Shown: in pieces, positions 43,954-54,808 of the stretch
How positions within the stretch are numbered: position 1 is the stretch's first letter
How the letters are laid out: every line of letters begins with the position of its first letter
Assembly (NCBI RefSeq): GCF_000520495.1
Contig: NZ_KI914622.1
Coordinates: forward strand, 23,652 to 86,221
Reading direction: 5' to 3'
Source of the DNA: Arthrobacter sp. H14
GTDB lineage: Bacteria; Actinomycetota; Actinomycetes; Actinomycetales; Micrococcaceae
Length of the DNA stretch: 62,570 nt
Program-made: the position numbers and the translations under genes
The notes under the pieces: model-generated
The model's database searches: none
The model's input: the letters and a program-made list of their open reading frames with translations, nothing else
What the model was told of the DNA's origin: nothing

Positions 43954-46900
43954 TTACCGGTATTCGGTGCCCATGTCGTAGTCATCGAGCGGGATGGCGT
44001 GGAACTCGGGGTTCACGTCTCCGCCGACTCCGGCGTAGTCGAAGTCGCTGAAGGCGCTCGGGCCGGTGTACAGATTCGCCTTCGCTTCCTCAGTCGGTTC
44101 GACCTTAACGTCGTTGTAGCGTGCCAGGCCGGTACCGGCCGGGATCAGCTTACCGATGATGACGTTTTCCTTCAGGCCGAGCAGCGGATCGGACTTGCCT
44201 TCCATGGCCGCCTGGGTCAGGACCCGGGTGGTTTCCTGGAAGGAAGCCGCGGACAGCCAGGAATCGGTCGCCAGCGAAGCCTTGGTGATACCCATCAGCT
44301 CCGGACGGCCCGATGCCGGGGTCTGACCCTCGGACACCACGCGCCGGTTCTCCTCTTCGAAACGGCCACGCTCGGCCAGCTCGCCGGGGAGCAGCTTGGA
44401 GTCGCCGGATTCGATGATGGTGATACGGCGCAGCATCTGGCGAACGATAACCTCGACGTGCTTGTCGTGGATACCAACGCCCTGGCTGCGGTACACGCCC
44501 TGAACCTGGTCAACCAGGTGCTTCTGGGCGGCACGCGGGCCAAGGATACGCAGAACCTGCTTCGGGTCCACGGCACCGACAACCATCTGCTGGCCGACGT
44601 CGACATGGTCGCCGTCCTCAACCAACAGGCGGGCACGGCGCAGAACCGGGTAGGCCTGCTCCTCGGATCCGTCATCGGGGGTGACGATGAGGCGCAGCTG
44701 GCGCTCGGTCTCCTCGATGGTGACCCGGCCCGCGGACTCTGCGATCGGCGCGACACCCTTGGGCGTACGTGCTTCGAACAGCTCCTGAATACGGGGCAGA
44801 CCCTGGGTGATGTCGTCGCCGCGGGAAGCGGAAACAGCACCACCGGTGTGGAACGTACGCATCGTCAGCTGGGTACCCGGCTCACCGATGGACTGTGCGG
44901 CGATAATGCCGACGGCCTCGCCGATGTCCACGGTCTTACCCGTGGCCAGGGAGCGGCCGTAGCACTGCGCACAGGTTCCCACCCGTGATTCACAAGTCAG
45001 CACGGAGCGGATCTTGATCTCGGTGACCCCGGCCTTGAACAGCCGGTCGATGAGGACATCGCCGACGTCGGCGCCGCCTTCTGCAAGCACCTCACCATTG
45101 GCATCGACGACGTCGGTTGCCAAAGTACGGGCGTACACACTGGATGCAACATCCTCGTGCAGCGTCCGCTCGCCTCCAACTTCGAGGGCGATCGGCAACG
45201 TCAGGCCGCGCTCGGTGCCACAGTCGTCTTCGCGGACGATGACATCCTGCGACACGTCGACCAGACGACGGGTCAGGTAACCGGAGTTAGCGGTACGCAG
45301 AGCCGTATCGGCCAGACCCTTACGGGCACCGTGGGTGGCGATGAAGTATTCCAGCACCGACAGGCCCTCGCGGTAGGAGGACTTGATCGGACGCGGGATG
45401 ATTTCACCCTTGGGGTTCGCCACCAGTCCACGGATACCGGCAATCTGACGGACCTGCATCCAGTTACCACGTGCACCGGAGGAGACCATGCGGTTAATCG
45501 TGTTCGACGCCGAAAGGTTCTTCTGCATCGCCTCCGCAACCTCATTGGTGGCCTTATTCCAGATGTCGATCAGTTCCTGGCGCCGCTCGTCGTCAGCAAT
45601 CAGGCCCTTCTCGTACTGGCTTTCCACCTTGGCGGCCTGGCCCTCGTAGTTCTCGAGAATGGCGGGCTTCTCCGCCGGCTTGGCGATGTCCGAAATCGCA
45701 ACGGTCACACCGGAACGGGTTGCCCAGTAGAAACCGGAGTCCTTCAGGTTGTCCAGCGTCTGCGCGACGATGACCTTCGGGTAGCGCTCGGCAAGGTCGT
45801 TGACGATTGTCGAGAGCTGGCCCTTGTCTGCCACGGCGTCGACCCACGGGTAGTCATCAGGCAGGGTCTCGTTGAAGAGCACCTGTCCCAGCGACGTCTC
45901 GACGGTAACCGGCTGACCCGGCTCCCAGCCTTCGGGCGCCTGCCATCCCTCGTTCGGGGTGAAGTCCGTCAGGCGGATCTTCACCGTCGAGTTCAGGTGC
46001 AGCGAGCCCTGATCGTGGGCCATGATCGCCTCGGCCAATGAACCGAACTGGCGGCCTTCGCCGGCGGAGCCGACGCGCTTGGTCGTCAGGTGGTACAGAC
46101 CGATGATCATGTCCTGCGAAGGCAGGGTGACCGGACGTCCGTCGGACGGCTTCAGGATGTTGTTCGAGGACAGCATCAGGATGCGGGCCTCGGCCTGCGC
46201 CTCCGGGGAGAGCGGCAGGTGGACAGCCATCTGGTCGCCGTCGAAGTCAGCATTGAACGCGCCACAGACCAGCGGGTGCAGCTGGACAGCCTTACCCTCA
46301 ACGAGCTGTGGTTCGAATGCCTGGATACCGAGACGGTGCAGGGTTGGCGCACGGTTGAGCAGCACCGGGTGTTCGGTGATGATCTCTTCGAGCACGTCCC
46401 AGACCTGCGGGCGGTAACGCTCGACCATCCGCTTGGCGCTCTTGATGTTCTGTGCGTGGTTGAGGTCAACCAGGCGCTTCATCACGAACGGCTTGAACAG
46501 CTCCAGCGCCATCTGCTTGGGCAGACCACACTGGTGCAGCTTCAGCTGCGGACCGACGACGATGACCGAACGGCCGGAGTAGTCAACACGCTTACCCAGC
46601 AGGTTCTGGCGGAACCGGCCCTGCTTACCCTTGAGCATGTCGGACAGCGACTTCAGCGGACGGTTGCCCGGTCCGGTGACAGGACGGCCGCGGCGGCCGT
46701 TGTCGAAGAGGCTGTCGACCGCTTCCTGGAGCATCCGCTTCTCGTTGTTCACGATGATCTCGGGTGCACCGAGATCAAGCAGGCGCTTCAGGCGGTTGTT
46801 GCGGTTGATCACGCGGCGGTACAGGTCGTTGAGGTCCGACGTCGCGAACCGGCCGCCGTCGAGCTGGACCATTGGGCGCAGTTCCGGCGGGATCACCGGG

Positions 46901-47853
46901 ACAGCGTCCAGCACCATGCCCAGCGGGCTGTTGGTGGTGGTCAGGAACGCGTTGACAACCTTCAGGCGCTTCAGGGCACGCGTCTTGCGCTGGCCCTTGC
47001 CGTTCTGGATGATGTCGCGCAGGTGCTCGGCTTCGGCGTGCATGTCGAAGTTCTCAAGGCGGGCCTTGATCGCGTCGGCGCCCATGGCACCTTCGAAGAA
47101 CAGGCCGTAGCGGTCGCGCAGTTCGCGGTACAGTCCCTCATCACCTTCAAGGTCGGCGACCTTGAGGTTCTTGAAGCGGTCCCAGACCTGCTCGAGGCGC
47201 TCGATCTCGGCGTCGGCACGCTTGCGCACGTTCGCCATCTGGCGGTCGGCGGCGTCGCGGGCCTTCTTCTTCTCCGCAGCCTTCGCGCCGTCGGCCTCCA
47301 ACTTGCCGAGGTCATCCTCGAGCTGACGTGCGATCGCGGCGATGTCGGAGTCGCGGGTGTCGACCTTATTCTTCTTCTCGATGTCGTGCTCGGTCTGCAG
47401 GTTCGGCAGCTCGGCGTGACGTGCTTCGTCGTCGACACTGGTGATCATGTAGGCGGCGAAGTAGATGATCTTCTCAAGGTCCTTCGGCGCCAGGTCCAGC
47501 AGGTAGCCCAGGCGGGAAGGAACACCCTTGAAGTACCAGATGTGCGTGACCGGGGCGGCGAGCTCAATGTGGCCCATCCGCTCACGGCGCACCTTGGCAC
47601 GGGTTACTTCAACGCCGCAACGCTCACAAATGATGCCCTTGAAACGGACACGCTTGTACTTGCCGCAGTAGCATTCCCAGTCGCGGGAAGGTCCGAAGAT
47701 CTTCTCGCAGAACAGACCGTCCTTCTCAGGCTTGAGGGTACGGTAATTGATGGTTTCGGGCTTCTTGACTTCGCCATAGGACCAATCGCGGATCTGGTCC
47801 GCGGTGGCCAGGCCGATGCGCATGTGGCCGAAGGAAGATTCTTCGTTGGACAT
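43954..47853 (-). CDS. rpoC: DNA-directed RNA polymerase beta' subunit
   Basis: 1299 residues. N-terminal zinc ribbon ([20 protein letters not shown] with [10 protein letters not shown]), clamp coil with [20 protein letters not shown], catalytic magnesium motif [16 protein letters not shown], bridge/trigger region ([20 protein letters not shown]), second zinc site [15 protein letters not shown], and C-terminal [19 protein letters not shown]. Sixty bp downstream of rpoB; a strong terminator follows. Confidence 0.99.
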   Translation of the reverse strand: MSNEESSFGHMRIGLATADQIRDWSYGEVKKPETINYRTLKPEKDGLFCEKIFGPSRDWECYCGKYKRVRFKGIICERCGVEVTRAKVRRERMGHIELAAPVTHIWYFKGVPSRLGYLLDLAPKDLEKIIYFAAYMITSVDDEARHAELPNLQTEHDIEKKNKVDTRDSDIAAIARQLEDDLGKLEADGAKAAEKKKARDAADRQMANVRKRADAEIERLEQVWDRFKNLKVADLEGDEGLYRELRDRYGLFFEGAMGADAIKARLENFDMHAEAEHLRDIIQNGKGQRKTRALKRLKVVNAFLTTTNSPLGMVLDAVPVIPPELRPMVQLDGGRFATSDLNDLYRRVINRNNRLKRLLDLGAPEIIVNNEKRMLQEAVDSLFDNGRRGRPVTGPGNRPLKSLSDMLKGKQGRFRQNLLGKRVDYSGRSVIVVGPQLKLHQCGLPKQMALELFKPFVMKRLVDLNHAQNIKSAKRMVERYRPQVWDVLEEIITEHPVLLNRAPTLHRLGIQAFEPQLVEGKAVQLHPLVCGAFNADFDGDQMAVHLPLSPEAQAEARILMLSSNNILKPSDGRPVTLPSQDMIIGLYHLTTKRVGSAGEGRQFGSLAEAIMAHDQGSLHLNSTVKIRLTDFTPNEGWQAPEGWEPGQPVTVETSLGQVLFNETLPDDYPWVDAVADKGQLSTIVNDLAERYPKVIVAQTLDNLKDSGFYWATRSGVTVAISDIAKPAEKPAILENYEGQAAKVESQYEKGLIADDERRQELIDIWNKATNEVAEAMQKNLSASNTINRMVSSGARGNWMQVRQIAGIRGLVANPKGEIIPRPIKSSYREGLSVLEYFIATHGARKGLADTALRTANSGYLTRRLVDVSQDVIVREDDCGTERGLTLPIALEVGGERTLHEDVASSVYARTLATDVVDANGEVLAEGGADVGDVLIDRLFKAGVTEIKIRSVLTCESRVGTCAQCYGRSLATGKTVDIGEAVGIIAAQSIGEPGTQLTMRTFHTGGAVSASRGDDITQGLPRIQELFEARTPKGVAPIAESAGRVTIEETERQLRLIVTPDDGSEEQAYPVLRRARLLVEDGDHVDVGQQMVVGAVDPKQVLRILGPRAAQKHLVDQVQGVYRSQGVGIHDKHVEVIVRQMLRRITIIESGDSKLLPGELAERGRFEEENRRVVSEGQTPASGRPELMGITKASLATDSWLSAASFQETTRVLTQAAMEGKSDPLLGLKENVIIGKLIPAGTGLARYNDVKVEPTEEAKANLYTGPSAFSDFDYAGVGGDVNPEFHAIPLDDYDMGTEYR

Positions 47854-47913
47854 AGGGTCCCTGTTCTCTCTTTGTCTCTAAATCTAAAGTCGTTTCGGGT
47901 TACGGAAAGAGGA

Positions 47914-50900
47914 TCAGACCTCTTCGACGGAGCTGGGTTCGGCCCTGGACAGGTCGATACCGAGTTCCTCCGCGGCCCGGAAGACTTCTTCATCCGAGTC
48001 ACGCATATCAAGCGAGTTGCCGTCCTGCGACAGCACCTCGACGTTCAGGCAAAGGGACTGCATTTCCTTGATCAGCACCTTGAAGGATTCAGGGATGCCG
48101 GGCTCGGGAATGTTCTCACCCTTGACGATGGCCTCGTAAACCTTCACGCGGCCGTGGATGTCATCGGACTTGATCGTCAGCAGTTCCTGCAGCGTGTAGG
48201 CGGAGCCGTACGCTTCCAGGGCCCAGACTTCCATCTCACCGAAGCGCTGGCCACCGAACTGTGCCTTACCACCAAGCGGCTGCTGGGTGATCATGGAGTA
48301 CGGACCGGTGGAGCGGGCGTGGATCTTGTCATCGACCAAGTGGTGCAGCTTCAGGATGTACATGTAGCCGACCGAGATCGGGTCCGGGAACGGCTCGCCG
48401 GAGCGGCCGTCGTAGACCAGGGCCTTGCCGGAGGAACCGATCAGGCGGTTGCCGTCGCGGGTGACGTTGGTCGAATCCAGCAGTCCGGTGATTTCCTCTT
48501 CGCGGGCACCGTCGAAGACCGGGGTGGCGACGTTGGTCGGACCGGTTTCGCGCGGCATGTTCGGCAGCGCCTGGACCCAGTCCGGGTCTCCCTCGATCTT
48601 CCAGCCCTGCTTGGCGACCCAGCCGAGGTGTGTTTCCAGCACCTGGCCGACGTTCATACGTCCGGGAACACCCAGCGGGTTGAGCACGATGTCGACCGGG
48701 GTGCCGTCTTCCAGGAACGGCATGTCCTCGATCGGCAGAATCTTGGAGATGACGCCCTTGTTACCGTGGCGGCCGGCAAGCTTGTCACCGTCCGTGATCT
48801 TGCGCTTGTTGGCCACGTAGACGCGAACCAGCTGGTTCACGCCCGGGGGCAGCTCGTCGTCGTTGTCGCGGTCGAAGACGCGGACGCCGATGACGGTGCC
48901 GGACTCGCCGTGCGGAACCTTCAGGGACGTGTCGCGGACCTCGCGGGACTTCTCGCCGAAGATTGCACGCAGCAGGCGCTCTTCCGGAGTCAGTTCGGTT
49001 TCACCCTTCGGGGTGACCTTTCCGACCAGGATGTCGCCGGCCTCAACCTCCGCACCGATGTGGATGATGCCGCGCTCGTCCAGTCCTGCCAGGATCTCCT
49101 CGGAGACGTTCGGGATGTCCCGGGTGATCTCCTCGGCACCGAGCTTGGTGTCGCGGGCATCGATCTCGTGCTCTTCGATGTGGATCGAGGACAGTACGTC
49201 ATCGGAGACAACGCGCTGCGAGAGGATGATGGCGTCCTCGAAGTTGTGGCCTTCCCAGGACATGAATGCCACGAGCAGGTTCTTACCGAGGGCAAGTTCT
49301 CCGTGGTCGGTCGAAGGACCGTCCGCGATGATGCCGCCAACCTCGAGGCGCTGGCCTTCGGTGACCAGCACGCGCTGGTTGTAGGCCGTGCCCTGGTTGG
49401 AACGGTTGAACTTGGCGATGCGGTAGTTGGTCTCCGTGCCGTCGTCGTTCAGCATCACAACGACATCAGCGGAAACTTCGGAGACGACGCCCGCCTTGGC
49501 GGCAATAACGACGTCGCCGGCGTCAACAGCTGCCGAGCGCTCCATGCCGGTGCCGACGTACGGCGCTTCCGACTGAATCAGCGGGACAGCCTGACGCTGC
49601 ATGTTCGCACCCATCAAGGCGCGGTTGGCGTCGTCGTGCTCGAGGAACGGGATCAGGGCCGTCGCGACCGACACCATCTGGCGCGGGGAAACGTCCATGA
49701 ACTCGACCTCGGCGGCCGGGATCAGCACCGGCTCGCCGCCACCGCCGCGCTGGCGCACCAGGACCATGTCCTCGGCGAAGCGCTCGTCGTCGGTCAGCGG
49801 GGCATTCGCCTGGGCAATAACGACGTCGATCTCGTCATCGGCGGTCAGGTAAACAACCTCGTCGGTCACCTGGCCATCGTGCACCTTGCGGTACGGGGTC
49901 TCGATGAAGCCGAACGCGTTGATGCGGCCGTAGGATGCCAGCGAACCGATCAGGCCGATGTTCGGGCCTTCAGGCGTTTCGATGGGGCACATACGTCCGT
50001 AGTGCGAGGGGTGGACGTCACGGACTTCCATGCCGGCGCGGTCACGGGACAGACCACCCGGGCCCAGCGCGGAAAGACGACGCTTGTGCGTCAGACCGGC
50101 CAGCGGGTTGTTCTGGTCCATGAACTGCGAGAGCTGGGAGGTTCCGAAGAACTCCTTGATCGCGGCCACGACGGGACGGATGTTGATCAGCGTCTGCGGG
50201 GTGATTGCCTCGACGTCCTGGGTGGTCATCCGCTCGCGGACAACACGCTCCATACGGGACAGACCGGTGCGGACCTGGTTCTCGATCAGCTCGCCGACCG
50301 CACGGATGCGGCGGTTTCCGAAGTGGTCGATGTCGTCGACCTCGACGCGGATCTCGTGGTCCTGGCCGTCGCGCTTGCCGGAAACGGTCTTGCCGCCGGC
50401 GTGCAGGGTGACGAGGAACTTGATCATCGCGACGATGTCCTCGGTGTTCAGCACGGACGAGTTCGGCTGGCCCAGCGGGATCTCGGTGCCAAGCTTGCGG
50501 TTGACCTTGTAGCGGCCGACCTTGGCCAGGTCGTATCGCTTCGGGTTGAAGTACAGGTTGTCCAGCAGGGACTGCGCTGCTTCAACTGTCGGCGGCTCGC
50601 CCGGACGGAGCTTGCGGTAGATGTCCAGCAGGGCATCTTCCTTGGTTTCGGTGGTGTCCTTCTCCATGGTGGCGCGGATGGAGTCGAACTCGCCGAACTC
50701 TTCCAGGATCATGGATTCGGTCCAGCCAAGCGCCTTGAGCAGCACCGTGACGGACTGCTTGCGCTTGCGGTCCAGACGGACACCGACCTGGTCGCGCTTG
50801 TCGATCTCCAGCTCGAACCATGCACCGCGGGACGGGATGATCTTGGCGGTGAAGATGTCCTTGTCGCTGGTCTTGTCGGCGGCGCGCTCGAAGTAGGCGC

Positions 50901-51435
50901 CCGGCGAACGGACCAGCTGGGAGACGACGACGCGCTCGGTGCCGTTAATGACGAACGTGCCCTTTTCGGTCATCAACGGGAAGTCGCCCATGAACACGGT
51001 CTGCTGCTTGATTTCGCCCGTGTTGTTGTTCATGAACTCCGCCTTGACGTAAAGCGGGGCGGCGTAGGTGGCGTCGCGGTCCTTGCACTCCTCCATGGTG
51101 TACTTGGGATCGGCGAATTCCGGCTCCGAGAAGCTCAGGGACATGGTGCCCTGGAAGTCCTCAATCGGAGAGATCTCTTCGAAGATGTCGGAGAGTCCGG
51201 AAGTGACAGGCAGGTCCTGACGACCCTCGGCAAGAGCTTGTTCAATCCGCTCCTGCCAGCGCTCATTGCCGACCAGCCAGTCAAAGCTGTCGGTTTGCAG
51301 GCCGAGCAGATTCGGTACATCCAGCGGTTCGTGAATCTTCGCGAATGAAAGCCGGCGTGACGCTCCGTCCGTTGCCAGAGAATTGTCAGCCGCGCTGTTA
51401 GCGGTTTCGTTATTTGGGGTGCTCGAGGCGACCAA
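47914..51435 (-). CDS. rpoB: DNA-directed RNA polymerase beta subunit
   Basis: 1173 residues. The rifampicin region reads [20 protein letters not shown] then [20 protein letters not shown]: the Asp, His and Ser residues at the commonest resistance positions are the sensitive type. [20 protein letters not shown] and [20 protein letters not shown] are universal. The start is taken as TTG 51435 ([14 protein letters not shown]) because AAGGAT precedes it; a GTG 15 bp upstream is the alternative. A leader of about 210 nt with two copies of the TCATATAGCGG motif lies upstream. Confidence 0.99.
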   Translation of the reverse strand: MVASSTPNNETANSAADNSLATDGASRRLSFAKIHEPLDVPNLLGLQTDSFDWLVGNERWQERIEQALAEGRQDLPVTSGLSDIFEEISPIEDFQGTMSLSFSEPEFADPKYTMEECKDRDATYAAPLYVKAEFMNNNTGEIKQQTVFMGDFPLMTEKGTFVINGTERVVVSQLVRSPGAYFERAADKTSDKDIFTAKIIPSRGAWFELEIDKRDQVGVRLDRKRKQSVTVLLKALGWTESMILEEFGEFDSIRATMEKDTTETKEDALLDIYRKLRPGEPPTVEAAQSLLDNLYFNPKRYDLAKVGRYKVNRKLGTEIPLGQPNSSVLNTEDIVAMIKFLVTLHAGGKTVSGKRDGQDHEIRVEVDDIDHFGNRRIRAVGELIENQVRTGLSRMERVVRERMTTQDVEAITPQTLINIRPVVAAIKEFFGTSQLSQFMDQNNPLAGLTHKRRLSALGPGGLSRDRAGMEVRDVHPSHYGRMCPIETPEGPNIGLIGSLASYGRINAFGFIETPYRKVHDGQVTDEVVYLTADDEIDVVIAQANAPLTDDERFAEDMVLVRQRGGGGEPVLIPAAEVEFMDVSPRQMVSVATALIPFLEHDDANRALMGANMQRQAVPLIQSEAPYVGTGMERSAAVDAGDVVIAAKAGVVSEVSADVVVMLNDDGTETNYRIAKFNRSNQGTAYNQRVLVTEGQRLEVGGIIADGPSTDHGELALGKNLLVAFMSWEGHNFEDAIILSQRVVSDDVLSSIHIEEHEIDARDTKLGAEEITRDIPNVSEEILAGLDERGIIHIGAEVEAGDILVGKVTPKGETELTPEERLLRAIFGEKSREVRDTSLKVPHGESGTVIGVRVFDRDNDDELPPGVNQLVRVYVANKRKITDGDKLAGRHGNKGVISKILPIEDMPFLEDGTPVDIVLNPLGVPGRMNVGQVLETHLGWVAKQGWKIEGDPDWVQALPNMPRETGPTNVATPVFDGAREEEITGLLDSTNVTRDGNRLIGSSGKALVYDGRSGEPFPDPISVGYMYILKLHHLVDDKIHARSTGPYSMITQQPLGGKAQFGGQRFGEMEVWALEAYGSAYTLQELLTIKSDDIHGRVKVYEAIVKGENIPEPGIPESFKVLIKEMQSLCLNVEVLSQDGNSLDMRDSDEEVFRAAEELGIDLSRAEPSSVEEV

Positions 51436-51515
51436 GAGGGATCCTTCCACAGACCTTCAGGCGTGTCCGCGCTTCCCGACGATACTGGGGTAGTCTCGTT
51501 GCACTACCTTGCCGG

Positions 51516-51528
51516 ATCCGCTATATGA
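51516..51528 (-). repeat. rpo-leader motif, copy in rpoB leader (proximal)
   Basis: TCATATAGCGGAT on the coding strand, identical over 13 bp to the copy upstream of rpoA (5728-5740). About 81 bp before the rpoB start. Confidence 0.7.
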
Positions 51529-51601
51529 TCCGCCGCCAGCGGCGAGGCGCTGCGGAAAAGCCCATTCAGGCTGGTCCAACAACGTGCCGCGGCGAAGCCC
51601 A

Positions 51602-51612
51602 CCGCTATATGA
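51602..51612 (-). repeat. rpo-leader motif, copy in rpoB leader (distal)
   Basis: TCATATAGCGG on the coding strand, 167 bp before the rpoB start and about 30 bp downstream of the predicted transcription start; preceded by the CTTAAACCCTTTAAG inverted repeat. Confidence 0.7.
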
Positions 51613-51649
51613 AGGCTTAAAGGGTTTAAGAGGGAAGACGCAAATATCT

Positions 51650-51678
51650 ACTGTACGCCAGAAGGCGTCCAGAGTCCA
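51650..51678 (-). promoter_or_regulatory. Predicted rpoB promoter (TGGACT -17 bp- TACAGT)
   Basis: TGGACT and TACAGT at 17-bp spacing on the minus strand; the -10 box fits the actinobacterial consensus well. Places the start of the rpoBC transcript about 210 nt upstream of rpoB. Confidence 0.52.
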
Positions 51679-51875
51679 GCGCTCGACGCATTACCTTTAC
51701 CGGCCTGCGGGGCCGGGAACCGAGGTAGCGGAGCATTTCCTGCAGTAACTGTACATCAAGCTTCCAGCCAAACCTGTTAGATTCGATACAAAAGCTGTAA
51801 CTGTGCGGTTGCGGCCCTTTTCCGGCACGCCCCCGCGGCACCGGGAACTCATATCGAAAGAGGGATCTGATCAAC

Positions 51876-53069
51876 ATGAGTGCCAACCCAAATGATGTGG
51901 TCATCCTGTCGGCGGCGCGTACCCCGCAGGGCCGCCTGAACGGGCAGCTGGCCAGCTTTACCGCCGTCGAACTCGGCGCCAAGGCCGTTGCCGCCGCACT
52001 GGAGAAGTCCGGCGTCGGCGCTGACAGGGTCGACGCCGTCATCATGGGCCAGGTGGTCCAGGCCGGTGCCGGTCAAAACCCGGCGCGGCAGACCGCCATC
52101 GCGGCCGGAATTGGCTGGAACGTTCCGACCGTGACCATCAACAAGGTGTGCCTCTCCGGCCTCGCCGCCGTGTCCGACGCCGCCCGGCTGATCCGCGCCG
52201 GTGACGCCACCGTCGTCGTCGCAGGTGGCCAGGAATCGATGTCCCGCGGACCGCACCTGCTGCCCGGGGTCCGGCAGGGCTGGACCTACGGCAACATGGC
52301 CGCCGTCGACTCGGTCGCACGCGACGGGCTGACGGATGCGTTCGACGACGAGTCAATGGGCGCTTCCACCGAACGCAAAAACGGCGTGCTCGGTATCGAC
52401 CGCACGTCCCAGGATGAGGTGGCCGCAGCCTCTCACGAGCGCGCCGCCAAGGCGGCCAAAGACGGCGTGTTCGACGACGAGATCACCCCGGTCTCGGTGC
52501 CGCAGCGCAAGGGCGACCCGATTGTGGTCAAAACCGACGAGGGCATCCGCCCGGACACATCCGTCGAATCGTTGAGCAAACTTCGTCCGGCCTTCGACAA
52601 GGAAGGCAGCATCACTGCAGGCAACTCCTCCCCGCTCAGCGACGGCGCTGCTGCCCTGGTGCTGACGAGCCGCGCAAACGCCGAGGCACTCGGGCTCGAC
52701 TACCTCGCCGTCGTAGGAGCTCCCGGGCAGGTGGCCGGACCGGATAACTCACTGCATTCACAGCCGTCGAACGCCATCAAGGCCGCACTGGAGAAAGCCG
52801 GCTGGAGCAAGGACGATCTGGACTTCATCGAGATCAACGAAGCTTTCGGGTCCGTCGCCGTGCAGTCCCTGAAGGACCTGGACATCAGCCTGGACAAGTG
52901 CAACCTGCACGGCGGAGCGATCGCGCTGGGCCATCCGATCGGTGCTTCCGGCGCCCGGCTGGCCGGACATGCTGCGCACGAACTGAGCCGCCGCGGCACC
53001 GGCAAGGCCGCCGTCTCGCTGTGCGGCGGCGGCGGGCAGGGCGAAGCGCTCCTCCTCTACCGCGACTGA
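51876..53069 (+). CDS. Acetyl-CoA acetyltransferase (thiolase)
   Basis: Condenses or cleaves acetoacetyl-CoA. 397 residues: nucleophile Cys92 in TVTINKVCLSGLAAV, NEAFGSVAVQ (Asn321), GGAIALGHPIGASGARL (His353) and AVSLCGGGGQGEALLL (Cys383), all catalytic residues present. It is a biosynthetic/degradative type II thiolase by length; the exact pathway cannot be told. The only plus-strand gene between rpoB and rplL, sharing a terminator with rplL. Confidence 0.95.
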   Translation: MSANPNDVVILSAARTPQGRLNGQLASFTAVELGAKAVAAALEKSGVGADRVDAVIMGQVVQAGAGQNPARQTAIAAGIGWNVPTVTINKVCLSGLAAVSDAARLIRAGDATVVVAGGQESMSRGPHLLPGVRQGWTYGNMAAVDSVARDGLTDAFDDESMGASTERKNGVLGIDRTSQDEVAAASHERAAKAAKDGVFDDEITPVSVPQRKGDPIVVKTDEGIRPDTSVESLSKLRPAFDKEGSITAGNSSPLSDGAAALVLTSRANAEALGLDYLAVVGAPGQVAGPDNSLHSQPSNAIKAALEKAGWSKDDLDFIEINEAFGSVAVQSLKDLDISLDKCNLHGGAIALGHPIGASGARLAGHAAHELSRRGTGKAAVSLCGGGGQGEALLLYRD

Positions 53070-53079
53070 CCCAATTCAT

Positions 53080-53234
53080 CCCCAACCACTACGGCCCCCA
53101 CTACGCCGAGTCGCTGACTCACCCCAACCACTACGCCGAGTCAGCCCCTTACCCGCCAGTCAGGTAGCTGCAGTGGGCTGACTCACGGCCAAGGGGCTGA
53201 CTGGGCGGCCGGAACCGCGGCCAAGGGGCTGACT
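53080..53234. repeat. Cluster of short direct and inverted repeats after the thiolase gene
   Basis: CCCCAACCACTACG at 53080 and 53122; CACTACGCCGAGTC at 53099 and 53129; CGGCCAAGGGGCTGACT at 53186 and 53218; and AGTCAGCCCCTT (inverse of AAGGGGCTGACT) near 53140-53151. The spacing of about 30-32 bp between copies is similar, but units differ, so this is not a CRISPR. It resembles a REP-like intergenic element. Confidence 0.7.
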
Positions 53235-53292
53235 CCCCAGGACAGTCGACACCCCTCGACATGCCGGAGCCGTCAATCGCTCCCCAGACGCA

Positions 53293-53326
53293 AAGAAGCC
53301 CGCGTGAATCATCACGCGGGCTTCTT
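53293..53326. terminator. Bidirectional terminator between thiolase and rplL
   Basis: Perfect 15-bp inverted repeat AAGAAGCCCGCGTGA / TCACGCGGGCTTCTT with a 4-nt loop, T-rich on the minus side; 37 bp after the rplL stop. Confidence 0.88.
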
Positions 53327-53362
53327 GCTGCCACCGAACAGTGGCGGGTGTCTTGAGAAAGA

Positions 53363-53737
53363 CTACTTCAGGGTCACCGTGGCGCCGGCGCCCTCGAGGG
53401 ACTCCTTGGCCTTCTCGGCGGCGTCCTTGGAGGCGCCTTCCAGAACAGCCTTCGGTGCACCGTCGACCAGGTCCTTGGCTTCCTTGAGGCCGAGGGAGGT
53501 CAGCGAGCGCACCTCCTTGATGACCTGGATCTTCTTGTCGCCGGCAGCTTCGAGAATAACGTCGAATTCGGTCTGCTCTTCGGCTTCTTCAACAGCGGCG
53601 CCGCCGCCTGCAGCAGCAACCGGAGCAGCAGCGGTGACGTCGAAGGTCTCCTCGAACTGCTTGACGAACTCAGAGAGCTCGACGATGGTCAATTCCTTGA
53701 AAGCTTCGATGAGCTCGTCGTTGGTGAGCTTAGCCAT
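53363..53737 (-). CDS. rplL: 50S ribosomal protein L7/L12
   Basis: Stalk protein recruiting translational GTPases. [20 protein letters not shown] (dimerisation), flexible Ala-rich hinge, [20 protein letters not shown] and [20 protein letters not shown] (C-terminal domain). 124 residues; ATG 53737 has AAGGAG upstream. 93 bp downstream of rplJ; the gap carries CCGTTATATGCGG, a loose variant of the rpo-leader motif. Confidence 0.98.
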   Translation of the reverse strand: MAKLTNDELIEAFKELTIVELSEFVKQFEETFDVTAAAPVAAAGGGAAVEEAEEQTEFDVILEAAGDKKIQVIKEVRSLTSLGLKEAKDLVDGAPKAVLEGASKDAAEKAKESLEGAGATVTLK

Positions 53738-53830
53738 GAGTGGCGCTCCTTTTCTTTGTGGTGGCCGCATATAACGGCCGGGATCGTCAGTCCTGCTCCC
53801 GTCGGAAGTCAGGGATGGTGCTGTGAGGAA

Positions 53831-54460
53831 CTAGTCCTTCGTGGTCTCAGCATCCGCTTCGGGTGCGGCATCGGCGGCCGGGGCCTCCGTGCTTTCCGTC
53901 TCGGCGGGGACTTCGGCTGCGGGAGTCTCCTCGGCGGGAGCGTCCTCAGCGGCGGCGGGAGCCTCTGAAGCAGGGGCTCCTTCTTCGCGCTTGAGCCGCA
54001 GTGCTTCAACCGTGCGGACCAGCTGACCCATCGGGGCCTTCAGGACGCCCGCGACGCGTGCAAGCTGGTGCTCGCGCGACTCGAGGGCGGCCAGTGCGTT
54101 AACTCCGTCGGCGTCCATGGACTTGCCTTCGAAGTAACCGGTCTTGATAACGAGCTGTGGGTTGGCCTTCGCGAAGTCCGTCAAACCCTTGGCAGCCTTG
54201 ACTGCGTCACCCTTGATGAAGGCAACCGCGGTGGGTCCGGCAAGCTGGCCGTCGAATGCATCGACACCGGCTTCCTTCGCCGCGAGTGCAGTCAGGGTGT
54301 TCTTCACGACCGAGTAACTTGTGTCCTCGCCCAGTGATCGACGCAGCTCCTGGAGCTGTGCAACGGTAAGCCCACGGTATTCGGTTAGGACTGCCGCGTT
54401 CGACGTACGGAAGTTTTCCGTAAGCTCTTCAACTGCGGACACCTTGATTGGCGTTGCCAT
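53831..54460 (-). CDS. rplJ: 50S ribosomal protein L10 with acidic tail
   Basis: Base of the L7/L12 stalk and, in many bacteria, autorepressor of its own m[39 protein letters not shown] and [16 protein letters not shown] identify it. The core is about residues 1-160; 161-209 is Ala/Glu/Pro-rich. ATG 54460 is preceded by GGAAGGAGGG; longer in-frame sequence upstream is leader RNA. Confidence 0.97.
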   Translation of the reverse strand: MATPIKVSAVEELTENFRTSNAAVLTEYRGLTVAQLQELRRSLGEDTSYSVVKNTLTALAAKEAGVDAFDGQLAGPTAVAFIKGDAVKAAKGLTDFAKANPQLVIKTGYFEGKSMDADGVNALAALESREHQLARVAGVLKAPMGQLVRTVEALRLKREEGAPASEAPAAAEDAPAEETPAAEVPAETESTEAPAADAAPEADAETTKD

Positions 54461-54522
54461 AACCCTCCTTCCGGGAATAATGCCGGTCGTTTCGGGTCCG
54501 TACCCGCGATGCGGGTTGGCAC

Positions 54523-54551
54523 AAAAAACGCCCCGCACAGATGTACGGGGC
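54523..54551 (-). terminator. Terminator/attenuator in the rplJL leader
   Basis: GCCCCG ... CGGGGC with a 10-nt partly paired loop followed by GTTTTTT on the minus strand, 63 bp upstream of the rplJ start and about 150 bp downstream of the predicted promoter. It fits transcription attenuation. Confidence 0.75.
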
Positions 54552-54707
54552 TTCGCCTCTACAGTGACGGCCATGTTGGACACGGCTGCACATTGGAGGA
54601 AATGCTTCGTTCACCTGCGCAGGCCGCCCCTGGTGCGGGGACTTTCGACCAGGTTTTATCCACTCAACTGAATGGGAACCTGATGACCGACGGTCTTTGG
54701 TTCTCCA
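54552..54707 (-). promoter_or_regulatory. L10 leader candidate
   Basis: The predicted leader begins close to ACCAAAGACCGTCGGTC (54685-54701), similar to the conserved segment of known L10 leader RNAs that bind L10(L12)4, and contains later AG-rich pieces before the terminator hairpin. Inferred from position and short similarity only. Confidence 0.45.
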
Positions 54708-54737
54708 AGCTTACGGGATCGCCGGTGAACACAACAA
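54708..54737 (-). promoter_or_regulatory. Predicted rplJL promoter (TTGTTG -18 bp- TAAGCT)
   Basis: TTGTTG and TAAGCT at 18-bp spacing on the minus strand, upstream of the L10 leader candidate and downstream of the GNAT gene. Confidence 0.45.
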
Positions 54738-54808
54738 ATCGCCTATGTCGCGGGGCCGGCTGCCTGGTATACCGTCGAGGCTCCGGTCGACCGCGCTACC
54801 GCCCGCCC

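Larger units (their letters stand above)
51436..51875. other. Divergent control region of rpoB and the thiolase gene
   Basis: 440 bp without a gene. Minus side: predicted rpoB promoter (51650-51678), then a leader of about 210 nt with two TCATATAGCGG copies and a CTTAAA/TTTAAG inverted repeat. Plus side: a weak promoter candidate TTCCAG-17-GATACA near 51750-51790 and GAGGGA about 9 nt before the thiolase ATG. Confidence 0.5.

Noticed and set aside
46090-51348. 1752-codon open frame on the plus strand, antisense to rpoC and rpoB
   Set aside because: It mirrors the highly biased codon use of the two real genes; its protein has no domain signature and it would span the rpoC-rpoB gap opposite both.
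53080-53234. CRISPR array
   Set aside because: Repeat units differ from each other, occur only twice each and include inverted copies; no cas genes are present.
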